A DNA stretch of 64,000 nt, taken from JAOUGY01 sp963792365. Lineage in GTDB: Bacteria; Actinomycetota; Acidimicrobiia; Spongiisociales; ZC4RG35. Below the pieces are notes generated by a model. It worked only from the letters and a program-made list of their open reading frames with translations, was not told the DNA's origin and did not search any database. Position numbers and translations under genes: made by a program. Below, one piece after another: positions 24,851 through 33,701 of this stretch (its first letter is position 1; each line of letters opens with the position of its first letter). The stretch lies in NCBI GenBank assembly GCA_963792365.1, contig CAWBVW010000001.1, positions 620,001-684,000 on the forward strand, read 5' to 3'.

Positions 24851-24915
24851 GATCCACCGAAGTGCTCCGATTGGTCCTTGAGTCCCGACGCGCTCGCGGT
24901 GAAACTGCACGGCTC

Positions 24916-26217
24916 ATGACGACCATGTGGGATCGGGCAAGGACCGTTGGAGACCTGGCGCCACCCGAGCGGAATCGGTACGTCGATTTCCTTCGAGGTT
25001 GCTCGATCCTGGTCGTGGTCCTCGGGCATTGGCTCATGGCGGCCCCGGAAGTGGGGGCCGGTGGTGAGCTGAAGGCCGGACATGTGCTCGCCGACCTCCC
25101 GTGGACCCAATGGCTGACCTGGGTCTTCCAGGTCATGCCGATCTTCTTCGTGGTCGGCGGCTATTCGAACGCAGCGTCGTGGCGCTCGACGATAGCCAAA
25201 GGGCAGACCTACGGACCGTGGCTGCATGCAAGGCTGCGACGACTCGTTCTGCCGGTGCTGGCTCTGCTCGCCGTCTGGGCGGTCGTGGCCTTCGTCGCCA
25301 TCGTCGCCGGGCTCGACCCAGACCTCGTGAAGATCGGATCGCAGACCGCTCTCGTCCCCGTGTGGTTCCTCGCCGTGTATGTGCTCGTCGCGGCCCTCGC
25401 CCCGGTGGCGTTGAGGTTGTGGGACCGCTATGGGTGGGGGTCGGTGACGGTGTTCTGCGGGGCGGCGGTTCTCGTGGATGTGGTTTCCATAGGCGTCGAC
25501 AACGACGTGATCGGTTTCCTGAACTACCTGTTCATATGGGGCGGTGTCCATCAGCTCGGGTTTGCGTGGAGGGCGGGAAAGTTGGAACGACCGGCCAAGA
25601 CCCTCGCCTTGGCCATCGTCGGCCTGATCGGCCTGATCGTTTTGGTGGCGGCGTTCGACTATCCCGTGAGCATGGTGGGCGTTCCGGGCGCCGAGTTCAA
25701 CAACACGCTCCCCCCGCGGCTCCCCCTGCTCGCCCTCGGGTTCTTCCAGGCCGGAGCGTTGCTGTCGCTGGAGCGCCCAGCCCGGAAGATGCTTGAGCGA
25801 GGCCCGGTGTGGACCGCGACCGTCCTGGTCAACTCTCTGATCATGACGCTCTACCTGTGGCACCTCACCGCGATGATCGCTGTGCTCGGTGTCTCGCTCG
25901 CCTTCGACGGAACCGGGCTCCGAATCCCGGCCGGGTCCGGCACCTGGTGGCTCACGAGACCGGTGTGGCTCCTCCTAATGGCCATGGTCGTCTCACCGTT
26001 CGTCGCCGCCTTCGGTCGCTTCGAACGACCACGGGGCGAGGTCGCCGCTCCGGCGGCCTGGCGCTCGGTTGTGGGGGTGGTCCTGGTGTGCGCCGGCCTC
26101 GGCAGCCTCGCCTTCTTCGGTGTCGGCGACGAATCCGGTGTCAACTGGGAGTATCTCGTCTTGCCGTTCGCAGCCTCCGTTCTCGCCAGGCTGACCCCGC
26201 GTCGGCCCAGGGGGTAA
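24916..26217 (+). CDS. Acyltransferase-3 family membrane protein, copy 2
   Basis: 433 residues from ATG 24916. It repeats the features of the 22406-23716 protein: RNRYVDFLRGCSILVVVLGH with the catalytic His, VGGYSNAASWR, LNYLFIWGGVHQLGFAW and LYLWHLTAMIAVLG, in about ten membrane helices. The two copies flank the kinase-like and MbcA-like genes, so the block looks like a duplication with two genes between. Acyl donor and acceptor are unknown. The stop codon lies inside the probable -10 region of the following channel gene. Confidence 0.83.
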   Translation: MTTMWDRARTVGDLAPPERNRYVDFLRGCSILVVVLGHWLMAAPEVGAGGELKAGHVLADLPWTQWLTWVFQVMPIFFVVGGYSNAASWRSTIAKGQTYGPWLHARLRRLVLPVLALLAVWAVVAFVAIVAGLDPDLVKIGSQTALVPVWFLAVYVLVAALAPVALRLWDRYGWGSVTVFCGAAVLVDVVSIGVDNDVIGFLNYLFIWGGVHQLGFAWRAGKLERPAKTLALAIVGLIGLIVLVAAFDYPVSMVGVPGAEFNNTLPPRLPLLALGFFQAGALLSLERPARKMLERGPVWTATVLVNSLIMTLYLWHLTAMIAVLGVSLAFDGTGLRIPAGSGTWWLTRPVWLLLMAMVVSPFVAAFGRFERPRGEVAAPAAWRSVVGVVLVCAGLGSLAFFGVGDESGVNWEYLVLPFAASVLARLTPRRPRG

Positions 26218-26228
26218 CGTCGCTGGGC

Positions 26229-27320
26229 ATGAGACTCCTCGCCGGGGCGCTCGGAGCTGTGATCGTGATCTCGGTCTTGGCCGACATGGTCAACACCCTC
26301 GTCGCCACGCAGATGAATCGGCACCGATGGTGGCTCACCAATCGGTTGTACAAGGTGGCATGGGCGATCGTCCGGTGGATGGCAGCTCATATCCGGTCCG
26401 ACCAGAGGCGCGAGCTCCTGCTCTCGACGTTTGCACCTGCCTCGGTACTGGCGCTGCTCGTCGCATGGGTCGCCCAACAGATCCTCGGCTACGGCCTGCT
26501 GTGGTGGGCGATCGGCGGGGTGGCCGGGGCCGACGGGGTCGCCGACAGCATCTACTACTCGGGCGTGGTGTTCTTCACGGTGGGATTCGGAGAGCTCGTG
26601 CCTGCCGAGGCCGTCCCCCGAATCGGGGCCTTGCTCGAGGCGTTCTCGGGGGTCCTGACGATCGCTCTCGTGATCGGCTACCTGCCGGCTCTCTATGCGG
26701 CCTACAGCGAACGCGAGCGCCGGCTCATGCTTTTGGACGATGGAACAGAGCAACGCATCACGCCAACCAGCCTGGTCCTGAACCGCTCCCCGGGAGGAGA
26801 CCCGGCCGAGCTGGACGCCTTCTTCAAGGAATGGGAGGAATGGACCGCGGCCGTACTGGAGACCCACACCGCATTTCCGATGCTGGTTCTCTTCAGGTCG
26901 AAGTCTCCCGGTCAGCATTGGGTGACTGCATTGGGTCTGGTCGCCGACGCCGCACTGCACCTCCACATGGTGCGCGGTCTCGAGCGCGGACCGCAGTACT
27001 GGATGCTGCGCCGGGCGATCATGCTCTTCGACGTCGTCACCGAAGGCGCTGACATCTCCCCGTACCGAGCAGTGCTCGAAAGCAACCAGCAGGAAGGAAG
27101 CGACCTGTTCCTGGAGCTGCACTCGAGCATGAGCGCCCATGGATTCGACGTCATTCCCATCGAGGAGGCACGGGACCGCGCGAGGGAGCTTCGGACCAGA
27201 TTTGCCCCCCAACTCGAATACTTGATCGACTTCTTGCTTGCACCGCGAGGGTTCTGGGGTCATGCGATCGGCCACCGGTTGGGCGACCACGATTCGGTGG
27301 CCGACGAGGGCTATGCCTGA
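26229..27320 (+). CDS. Potassium-channel-like membrane protein (ion transport 2 type)
   Basis: 363 residues from ATG 26229. Hydrophobic N-terminal helix (LLAGALGAVIVISVLADMV), then two pore-domain helices around about residues 70-155. Between them, YYSGVVFFTVGFGELVPAEA contains TVGFGE, a K+ selectivity filter. After the pore comes a soluble C-terminal domain of about 200 residues with no recognised RCK motif, containing FFKEWEEWTAAVLETH and HLHMVRGLERGPQYW. The gating signal is therefore unknown. The gene begins 12 bp after the acyltransferase and overlaps the convergent hydrolase gene by 10 bp. Confidence 0.75.
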   Translation: MRLLAGALGAVIVISVLADMVNTLVATQMNRHRWWLTNRLYKVAWAIVRWMAAHIRSDQRRELLLSTFAPASVLALLVAWVAQQILGYGLLWWAIGGVAGADGVADSIYYSGVVFFTVGFGELVPAEAVPRIGALLEAFSGVLTIALVIGYLPALYAAYSERERRLMLLDDGTEQRITPTSLVLNRSPGGDPAELDAFFKEWEEWTAAVLETHTAFPMLVLFRSKSPGQHWVTALGLVADAALHLHMVRGLERGPQYWMLRRAIMLFDVVTEGADISPYRAVLESNQQEGSDLFLELHSSMSAHGFDVIPIEEARDRARELRTRFAPQLEYLIDFLLAPRGFWGHAIGHRLGDHDSVADEGYA

Positions 27321-28177
27321 GCTGTCAGCGCCAGACGGAGGATCATCGAGGCGACCTCGGGGGCCTGTTCCTCCTGAACGAAGTGTTTTGCGGCCAGCCG
27401 GTGAATGTCATCGAGCTTTGCGGCGGCTGCCGTCGCCCTGCCGACAGTGTCGAATCGGAGTGCCGGGTCGAGATCACCCCAGATCAGCTGGCGGTGCTCG
27501 ATCGACGTCACCGCACCGACGAAACGTTGCTGCTTGGCTTCCGTCGGTTCGAAGCCCCGCATGATCTCGAGGAATGCTCGTCCACCGTCGAGCCATCTCA
27601 GCTGGTCGAGATAAGCGAGAAGCTCGTCGTCGGAGATCCGTTGGTCGGCGACGCCCATGAGTCGCATCAGGCGCAAGAAGGTGAATGGTCGCATCATCGA
27701 CAGCCACGGTCTGCCGGCGACCGTGGATTCGAAGGGACGCATGACCCATGGCTTCTGGAAGCCGTCGACTGCGAGCATGGTGTTCAGCATCGTGAGTGAC
27801 ATTGCCCGCCCGGGATCGTCTGCCAGAGCCTCGAAACCGACCGGTCCGCCCAGATCATGCACCACGAGGTGGTAGCGATCCAGTCCAAGGTCGTCGATCG
27901 CCATCCGGACCCACGATCCGAGACCCGACCAGCTGTAGTCGAAGTCCACCGGCCGTTCTGAGAATCCGAGACCGGGAAGGTCGATTGCGATCACCCGATG
28001 CCCGGCCGCCGCGAGCACACGGGCGACCTTGCGATACGAGAACGACGACGCCGGGACGCCGTGGCACAACACGATCGGCGGACCGGAACCCACGTCGTGG
28101 ACGAATGCCCGCAGTCCGCCGCTCTCGAAGAACCGTCCGGCCCGATGATGGGCAGCGATGAGGGACGCGGCACTCAC
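27311..28177 (-). CDS. Alpha/beta hydrolase with an aspartate nucleophile
   Basis: 288 residues from GTG 28177. The fold is clear: PPIVLCHGVPASSFSYRKV (oxyanion HG-x-P), then the nucleophile elbow VVHDLGGPVG with Asp108 instead of serine, and a C-terminal KHFVQEEQAPEVA with the catalytic His. An Asp nucleophile is typical of haloalkane dehalogenases and epoxide hydrolases. The HGVP element lacks the Asn that stabilises halide in many dehalogenases, so an epoxide-hydrolase-like activity is at least as likely. Substrate unknown. No ribosome site is visible. Confidence 0.82.
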   Translation of the reverse strand: MSAASLIAAHHRAGRFFESGGLRAFVHDVGSGPPIVLCHGVPASSFSYRKVARVLAAAGHRVIAIDLPGLGFSERPVDFDYSWSGLGSWVRMAIDDLGLDRYHLVVHDLGGPVGFEALADDPGRAMSLTMLNTMLAVDGFQKPWVMRPFESTVAGRPWLSMMRPFTFLRLMRLMGVADQRISDDELLAYLDQLRWLDGGRAFLEIMRGFEPTEAKQQRFVGAVTSIEHRQLIWGDLDPALRFDTVGRATAAAAKLDDIHRLAAKHFVQEEQAPEVASMILRLALTAQA

Positions 28178-28268
28178 GAGAAAACCCTACCGCGGGCCGG
28201 CGACGACGGACCGGCCCGAAAGGGGCGATGGATCGTCCGAGGGAGCGGTGGAAAGCACCAAACGGGCG

Positions 28269-29273
28269 CTAGAGAAGGTCTCCGAGGTGTTCGAGCAGGT
28301 TCCACGCCCCCGAGCTCGTGTTCGAGATGACGGTCCACGTCGACTCGCTCGCCTCGTCGTGGCTCGATCGGAACGACACCCCGGCGTCGTATCCCTCGAG
28401 GACGACCCCGGAACCCGACGTGGTGAGCCAGAAGCCGAGCCCGTAGTCGAAGGCGGAGGACGCGTCGTCACTCACGGGCCGGATCATGGCCGAGAGCGTG
28501 GCACGAGACACGATCGCTCCCGAGAACAACGAAGCCCAGAACGCATGGAGGTCGGCCGTGGTCGAATAGAGGCCTCCGTCTCCACTGCCGCGTAGGGGGA
28601 GATGCAACACGTTGGACCGAAGGCCCTCTGTGTCGAGATATCCGACGGCGGCATCGCCTGGAAGCTCATCGGATCGGAGAAAGGAGGTCGATGCCATTCC
28701 GGCAGGCGCGAGGACACGACGGGCCATCAGGTCGCGGAAGGCGACCCCACTGGCCCGCTCGGCGAGCAGGGCGAGAACAACAAAACCGCCGTTGCAATAC
28801 TCGAATCGCTCCCCGGGAGAGAACAACTGCGGATGGCCGTCGAGAGCCCCGAGGTAGTCCTCGGTCTCGGCGAGACGGTGCACGGGGACCGGAAGGACGT
28901 GATCACTGATGTCGCCGCCGGCGGATTCGTCGAGGTAGTCCCCGATTCCCGATCGATGAGCGAGCAGATGCTGGATGGTGACGCGGTCATCGATGAGCGG
29001 CAGATCGTCACCGAGCAACGAACGGACGGGTGTGCCGAGCGCGAGTTCGCCCGTTTCGACCAGGCTCATCACGGTCAAGGCAGTCATGCCCTTCACCCCA
29101 CTTGCGATGCCGAAGCGCGTGGAGATGCTGTTGGCGATGCCGCAACGGCGATCTGCGAATCCGTAGGCCCGCGCAACACGGTTGCCGGAGCGATCGTCGA
29201 TGCGAACGACGCCCGAGTACCCCGAGGCTCGGGCGATGTCATCCACTCGCCGGCTGAGCAACTCGTTCACCAT
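28269..29273 (-). CDS. Beta-lactamase-family serine hydrolase (class C / esterase-like)
   Basis: 334 residues, without an obvious signal peptide. The SxxK motif is Ser58-Lys61 in FGIASGVKGMTA; the second motif YxN is in RFEYCNGGFVVLA. The third motif (usually HxG or KTG) appears replaced by GYDAGVS, as in some esterases of this fold. Relatives include D-aminopeptidases, esterases and class C beta-lactamases. Cytoplasmic location makes antibiotic hydrolysis unlikely. The gene is divergent from plsY across a 232-bp spacer in which no clear promoter was seen. Confidence 0.8.
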   Translation of the reverse strand: MVNELLSRRVDDIARASGYSGVVRIDDRSGNRVARAYGFADRRCGIANSISTRFGIASGVKGMTALTVMSLVETGELALGTPVRSLLGDDLPLIDDRVTIQHLLAHRSGIGDYLDESAGGDISDHVLPVPVHRLAETEDYLGALDGHPQLFSPGERFEYCNGGFVVLALLAERASGVAFRDLMARRVLAPAGMASTSFLRSDELPGDAAVGYLDTEGLRSNVLHLPLRGSGDGGLYSTTADLHAFWASLFSGAIVSRATLSAMIRPVSDDASSAFDYGLGFWLTTSGSGVVLEGYDAGVSFRSSHDEASESTWTVISNTSSGAWNLLEHLGDLL

Positions 29274-29505
29274 GCTCCCAACCCTACGGTCTACATGTCT
29301 CGACCCACCCGAGACTCATCCGCTCTGGGCCGCCAACCGAACGGTGACGCCGCAAGGAACGCGAGGCGAGGCGGACGCGCCTTCCCGCCACCCGCGACAG
29401 CCCTTCCCATCCGTCTGGTGCAAGCTGCTCGGCGTCCCGGCCATGAGCACCGTACCGACCCACGAATGAGTATGGTCCCGTCTCGATGAGAAGGAAGGAT
29501 CGAAG

Positions 29506-30198
29506 GTGAGCACCTGGATGGCTCTCCTCGCGGTCGTGATCGGCTATCTGTTCGGGGCCGTGTCGTTCACACGGGTTCTCGGCCGGCGGGTGCTGCCCGA
29601 CGATGATCTCAGCGGAGTAGAGGTCCAACTCGGGGAGGCAACTCTCCGCTTCAACCGGACGAGCGCCTCGCTGATCTCACTGAAACGTGGTCCCGGCTAT
29701 GGATGTCTCACCGGGTTGCTGGACATGGCCAAGGCCGCGCTTCCGGTACTCGGCTTCAAGTTGGCTTTCCCGGATCAGGACTATGAGTTCTTCGTGGCGG
29801 CCGCGGCTGTGATCGGCCACAACTATCCGGTGTTTCACCGGTTCCACGGAGGTGCGGGAATGTCACCGTACCTCGGCGGTCTCGCGGTTCTCGACTGGCC
29901 GGCGGTTCCTGTCGTCACGCTGCTCGGCAGCCTCACCGGTGTCGCGTTCCGAAACGTGGTCATCTCGTACGTCTCGGGGATCCTCTGGCTGTTTCCCTGG
30001 TTCTGGTGGAGGGACGCAGGTTGGGAGGCATTCGTCTATGCGATGGCGGTCAACGTGGCTGTATGGCCGACCATATGGGCGACCATGAAAGACCTGACCC
30101 GCATGCAGAAGTCGGGCGAGATCGATCGAAAGGAGGCCATGAAGCTGCTGACGAGGGGCCACCCATCGCTCAATCGCGACAAATACCGGTCCGACTGA
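29506..30198 (+). CDS. PlsY-type glycerol-3-phosphate acyltransferase, divergent
   Basis: 230 residues, five or more membrane helices. PlsY transfers an acyl group from acyl-phosphate to glycerol 3-phosphate, the first step of phospholipid synthesis. Loop 1 is GYLFGAVSFTRVLGR; loop 2 is KRGPGYGCLTGLLDMAKA; loop 3 is GHNYPVFHRFHGGAGMS. In loop 3 the usual GGKG is GGAG, so a conserved lysine is missing and activity may differ. A C-terminal soluble tail of about 35 residues is present. GTG 29506 has a good AAGGAAGGA upstream. It may be a second, specialised PlsY. Confidence 0.75.
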   Translation: MSTWMALLAVVIGYLFGAVSFTRVLGRRVLPDDDLSGVEVQLGEATLRFNRTSASLISLKRGPGYGCLTGLLDMAKAALPVLGFKLAFPDQDYEFFVAAAAVIGHNYPVFHRFHGGAGMSPYLGGLAVLDWPAVPVVTLLGSLTGVAFRNVVISYVSGILWLFPWFWWRDAGWEAFVYAMAVNVAVWPTIWATMKDLTRMQKSGEIDRKEAMKLLTRGHPSLNRDKYRSD

Positions 30199-30217
30199 CC
30201 GCACTGCACCCGGCCGC

Positions 30218-32506
30218 CTATTCCGGCTTCTCGATGGTCACAGTCCCCGTATAGCCGTCGACCACCACGGTGGTGCCGTCGGGAAGACGCATGGCGCCGG
30301 GTACCGACACGACACAGGGGATGCGGTATTCACGAGCGACGATGCTGCTGTGCGACAAGATCCCGCCCGACTCGGCGATGACGGCCCCGGCCCTGGCAAA
30401 CAGGGGAGTCCAGCCAACATCGCTGAATGGAACGGCGATGACATCCCCGGATTCGACCCTTGGGAAATCCTCGATCCCCCTCACCACACGGAGCGTTCCC
30501 CTGTGTCGTCCTCGGGACGTTGCGACGCCCGTGACCTCGGCGACATCGAGCGGTCCCCGTCTGACGGGTACAAAATCCTCGCCGAAGATCGTCTCAGGCA
30601 TATCCACGTCGGCCAGATCAGCCATTTGCTTCTTGCGAAGGTCCACCAGTTCACCCGGGGCCGGGACGGTGGACCCATCCAGCAGGGCCGCGCGAACCTC
30701 GTCCAGGTACAGATACATCACGTCGTCCCTGGACTTGATGAGTTCGCGTTCGACGAGACGCCGTCCAACCTCGCCGAAGACGGGTCGGAACAGACCGTAT
30801 CCGTAGGTGTACACGAAGCTGACCTGCTCCCTGTGATCTACGAAGTCGCTTGCTCTGCGCTGCAGAAGCCTCAGTCGCCGTATCGAGATCGGCCCGAGAT
30901 TCTTTGTGGCCTCTCCCCAGGGGATTGCACGATGCGAACCGATCACCTCGGCGTGGTCGACGGCCAGCCTCAAGACTGCGTCTGGCTGCTCGACCCACGG
31001 AGGCACCGAGAAGTCGTTGCCGCTGTCCGACAGATGTCCGAACGTCTCGAGGAATTCCCGGAGGACCGGGGCGAGGTGATCAGGCAGTGCCCGAGCACCC
31101 TCGGCACGTATCGCCTCCACAGTGCCGCGGCCGGCCGCCGCTATCGCCTCTCCGAGGCCGGCCAGCCCTGGAGTGGGGCTGTAGGGGTTCTCTGCATCGC
31201 CCAGAGCCAAGTCGAGACCGTCTGCGTCGAGGCCATGTTTGCTCAACGATCGACGCAAGAGGCTCACGTAGAGGTTGGCGAGAAGCGGCGTGACGATGTT
31301 GATGTAGGCAGCCCGCGTCGTCACCTCCGACAACTCGTCGATCCGCGCGAGGAGCCCCGAGTCGCTCAAGAGCTCGAGATCCGTCTTCTCAACAGTCGCA
31401 AAGCCTCTCCGGAGTTCTTCGATCTCGGGCTCGATCTTTCCACCGAAGCGCAGCTTGTCCACAACCGTCACCATCATCCGGGGGAGGTGACGCATGGTCC
31501 TAATGGACGGTGAGAACCTCGGTTTGGTCTCCGACGACAAGCCGAGGAGCATCTCGAGTCCGTCGCGAGGCATGCCAACGAGCTCGAAAATGTCGCCGAT
31601 GGTTCCCATGTTGAAGTACGACCGATAGGCGAACGGCTTGGCCAGTTGTTCCGGGCGAAGGTCGTTCGGTCCGATCACCTCTCCGAACAGCTTGATCCAT
31701 GCGGTGTTGACGATCGGGACGTTCACGGACCAGACGAGCGGCTTGATCATGCCTGGCATGACTTCGCGGGAGATCCGATTGGAATACACCGATACCTCGT
31801 GTAAGCCGGTGATCGGGCGAACCTGTACCCACCAGACGTTGCGACCGTCCCACACCCACTCGAGATCGACAGGAGCTCCAAACTGCTCCGATATCCGGGC
31901 CGTCTCGGACGCGATCTCACCGGCAACCTCTGCGCTCAGCCCCGAGTCGCCCTTCGGTCGGGTGCTCCACGCCCCCCACCGAGAGATCCACCGTTCCGGC
32001 GTGACGCCTCCCCCGACGAGTGCATCACCACGTCCCACGACCGCTTCGATGACGATCTCGCTCAGGCCCGTCATGGGGTTCCGGGAGAACGACACGCCGG
32101 ACACCTTGGGTGGGACCATTCGTTGAACCATGACGGCCATGGCAATGGGTTTGTCGTCTCCTTTTCGTTCTCGATAGGTGGTCACCGCTGAACGGGTCGC
32201 GGAGTCGCGAACGTGGCCGATGGCCTCGCCGACGTCGATTTGGCCGGTCACGTCGAGGACCGTTGAGAATTGGCCGGCGTACGACGACTCGAACCCGTCT
32301 TCGACCGCCGCCGAGGAACGTACCGCCCACGGTCCATCGTCCGGTAACCAAGAACCGACCTCAACGCTGTGAGGCACATCGAATGCGGGCAAGACCCAGG
32401 TCTCCGGAACCCTGAAGCCATGCTTCATGAGCCAGAGCACGTGCGCCGCTTTGCCGCCGATCTCGGCGTCTGGGTCGATTCGATCCGTCAGGCGAATTGC
32501 GTCCAT
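30218..32506 (-). CDS. PEP-synthase-like dikinase with rifampicin-phosphotransferase architecture
   Basis: 762 residues from ATG 32506 (GGAGG three bases upstream); ATG 32518 or GTG 32539 are alternatives. The N-terminal ATP-grasp half shows GGKAAHVLWLMKHGFRVP, WAVRSSAAVEDGFESSYAGQ, VMVQRMVPPKVSGVSFSRNP and WWVQVRPIT. A long middle region follows. The C-terminal swivelling domain carries the phosphoryl-carrier His in SGGILSHSSIVAREYRIP. This order, without a PEP-binding TIM barrel, matches rifampicin phosphotransferase-like enzymes, which move a phosphate from ATP through His to a small molecule. The real acceptor is unknown. It is divergent from the ferrochelatase-like gene. Confidence 0.78.
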   Translation of the reverse strand: MDAIRLTDRIDPDAEIGGKAAHVLWLMKHGFRVPETWVLPAFDVPHSVEVGSWLPDDGPWAVRSSAAVEDGFESSYAGQFSTVLDVTGQIDVGEAIGHVRDSATRSAVTTYRERKGDDKPIAMAVMVQRMVPPKVSGVSFSRNPMTGLSEIVIEAVVGRGDALVGGGVTPERWISRWGAWSTRPKGDSGLSAEVAGEIASETARISEQFGAPVDLEWVWDGRNVWWVQVRPITGLHEVSVYSNRISREVMPGMIKPLVWSVNVPIVNTAWIKLFGEVIGPNDLRPEQLAKPFAYRSYFNMGTIGDIFELVGMPRDGLEMLLGLSSETKPRFSPSIRTMRHLPRMMVTVVDKLRFGGKIEPEIEELRRGFATVEKTDLELLSDSGLLARIDELSEVTTRAAYINIVTPLLANLYVSLLRRSLSKHGLDADGLDLALGDAENPYSPTPGLAGLGEAIAAAGRGTVEAIRAEGARALPDHLAPVLREFLETFGHLSDSGNDFSVPPWVEQPDAVLRLAVDHAEVIGSHRAIPWGEATKNLGPISIRRLRLLQRRASDFVDHREQVSFVYTYGYGLFRPVFGEVGRRLVERELIKSRDDVMYLYLDEVRAALLDGSTVPAPGELVDLRKKQMADLADVDMPETIFGEDFVPVRRGPLDVAEVTGVATSRGRHRGTLRVVRGIEDFPRVESGDVIAVPFSDVGWTPLFARAGAVIAESGGILSHSSIVAREYRIPCVVSVPGAMRLPDGTTVVVDGYTGTVTIEKPE

Positions 32507-32587
32507 GAGCCTCCGCATCCCGCAACTAGTCTCATCCACCACGCCGAATGGCGACGTACTCATCGTACGTAGCGAGGGCAGGGATGG

Positions 32588-33574
32588 ATGATGGCAGGAA
32601 GAGTCGCAGTGCTGCTGTGCGGGTACGGCGAGGTCGAGGATTACGACGAATTCGCCGAATACAACGAGCGCTCCTTCCGACTGCTCGTGTCGAAGTCGAT
32701 CAAGTTCCCCGACTTCTCCATCCCTTGGCTGTCCCGGCGTCTCGAGCGGCAGCAACGCAAGGAGTGGCATGCTGCCAATCACTATCACTCACCGCACAAC
32801 GACATCTTCGAACGACAGCGGGCTGGTATCGAGGAGCATCTCAAGGCGACCTACGGTGACGACGTAGCCGTGTTCAAGGCCTACAACTTCGTCGAGCCGC
32901 ATCTCCCCGAGCAAGTACTCGCCGAGATTCGAAGACAGGGCTACGACCGAATCCTCGTGTACCCCTGGTTGGTGGTCGACTCCGTGTTCACGAGTGGGCT
33001 GGCGCTTCAGCAGATCAACGAGGCCTTGCATCCCGATGGGGCTTGGGTGAAAGACATCCGTTACCTCCCGTCGTTCTGGGACCGCTCCGACTTCCAGGAG
33101 CTACTGGTCGGACACGTCGAAAAAGGGACCTCGGCGTTGCTCGAGCGGCGGGTTCCCAGCCAGGTCGGCATCGTCCTGTGTCTGCACGGATGCCCACTCG
33201 AAACGAAAGGGATGGAGACCGGCGTGCGGGAGAGCACTGCTCTGTACTACGCAATGCAGGCTCGGCTGGTCGGGCGTTTCCCGCTCATCAGCCCTGGCTG
33301 GATGAACCACCCGGTTCCGGGCAGGTGGACGACACCAGATGTGGACCAGGCAGCCACGAATCTCATCGGCCTCGGGGCGCGAGCCTTGGTGTTCGCACCC
33401 ATCGGGTTCGTGACCGAGAACCACGAGACACAACTCGACATCGGCTACACCATCAACAAGATCAAGGATCAGGTAGAGACGGTCCACCTTCAGACACTCA
33501 ACGAACACCCGGACCTGCTCGCCATGGGTGCTCGGTGGATCCATCCACTGATCGACGAATTGCGTACGGGCTAG
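32588..33574 (+). CDS. Ferrochelatase-like protein (HemH/CpfC family, divergent)
   Basis: 328 residues. Ferrochelatases insert iron into a porphyrin at the end of haem synthesis. The family core is present: GRVAVLLCGYGEVEDYDEFA at the N-terminus, GIVLCLHGCPLETKG with the catalytic His, and FAPIGFVTENHETQLDIGY with the catalytic Glu. The usual GGSPLN segment is altered to HYHSPHNDIFERQ, so it is a distant member and might act on another tetrapyrrole or metal. No other haem gene is near. It is divergent from the dikinase across about 80 bp. Start ATG 32588 or 32591. Confidence 0.72.
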   Translation: MMAGRVAVLLCGYGEVEDYDEFAEYNERSFRLLVSKSIKFPDFSIPWLSRRLERQQRKEWHAANHYHSPHNDIFERQRAGIEEHLKATYGDDVAVFKAYNFVEPHLPEQVLAEIRRQGYDRILVYPWLVVDSVFTSGLALQQINEALHPDGAWVKDIRYLPSFWDRSDFQELLVGHVEKGTSALLERRVPSQVGIVLCLHGCPLETKGMETGVRESTALYYAMQARLVGRFPLISPGWMNHPVPGRWTTPDVDQAATNLIGLGARALVFAPIGFVTENHETQLDIGYTINKIKDQVETVHLQTLNEHPDLLAMGARWIHPLIDELRTG

Positions 33575-33701
33575 CGGCCAGGTCGGGCAAGACGGGTCCG
33601 CCGTGTGCGTCGGCGCCCTGGGCGCGGTCACGGCGACAAGGGCGGTGTCACCTGCCAAATGCGACGAGAGAAGCGTTGAGGATCCGCCATCATGGTCTCC
33701 C

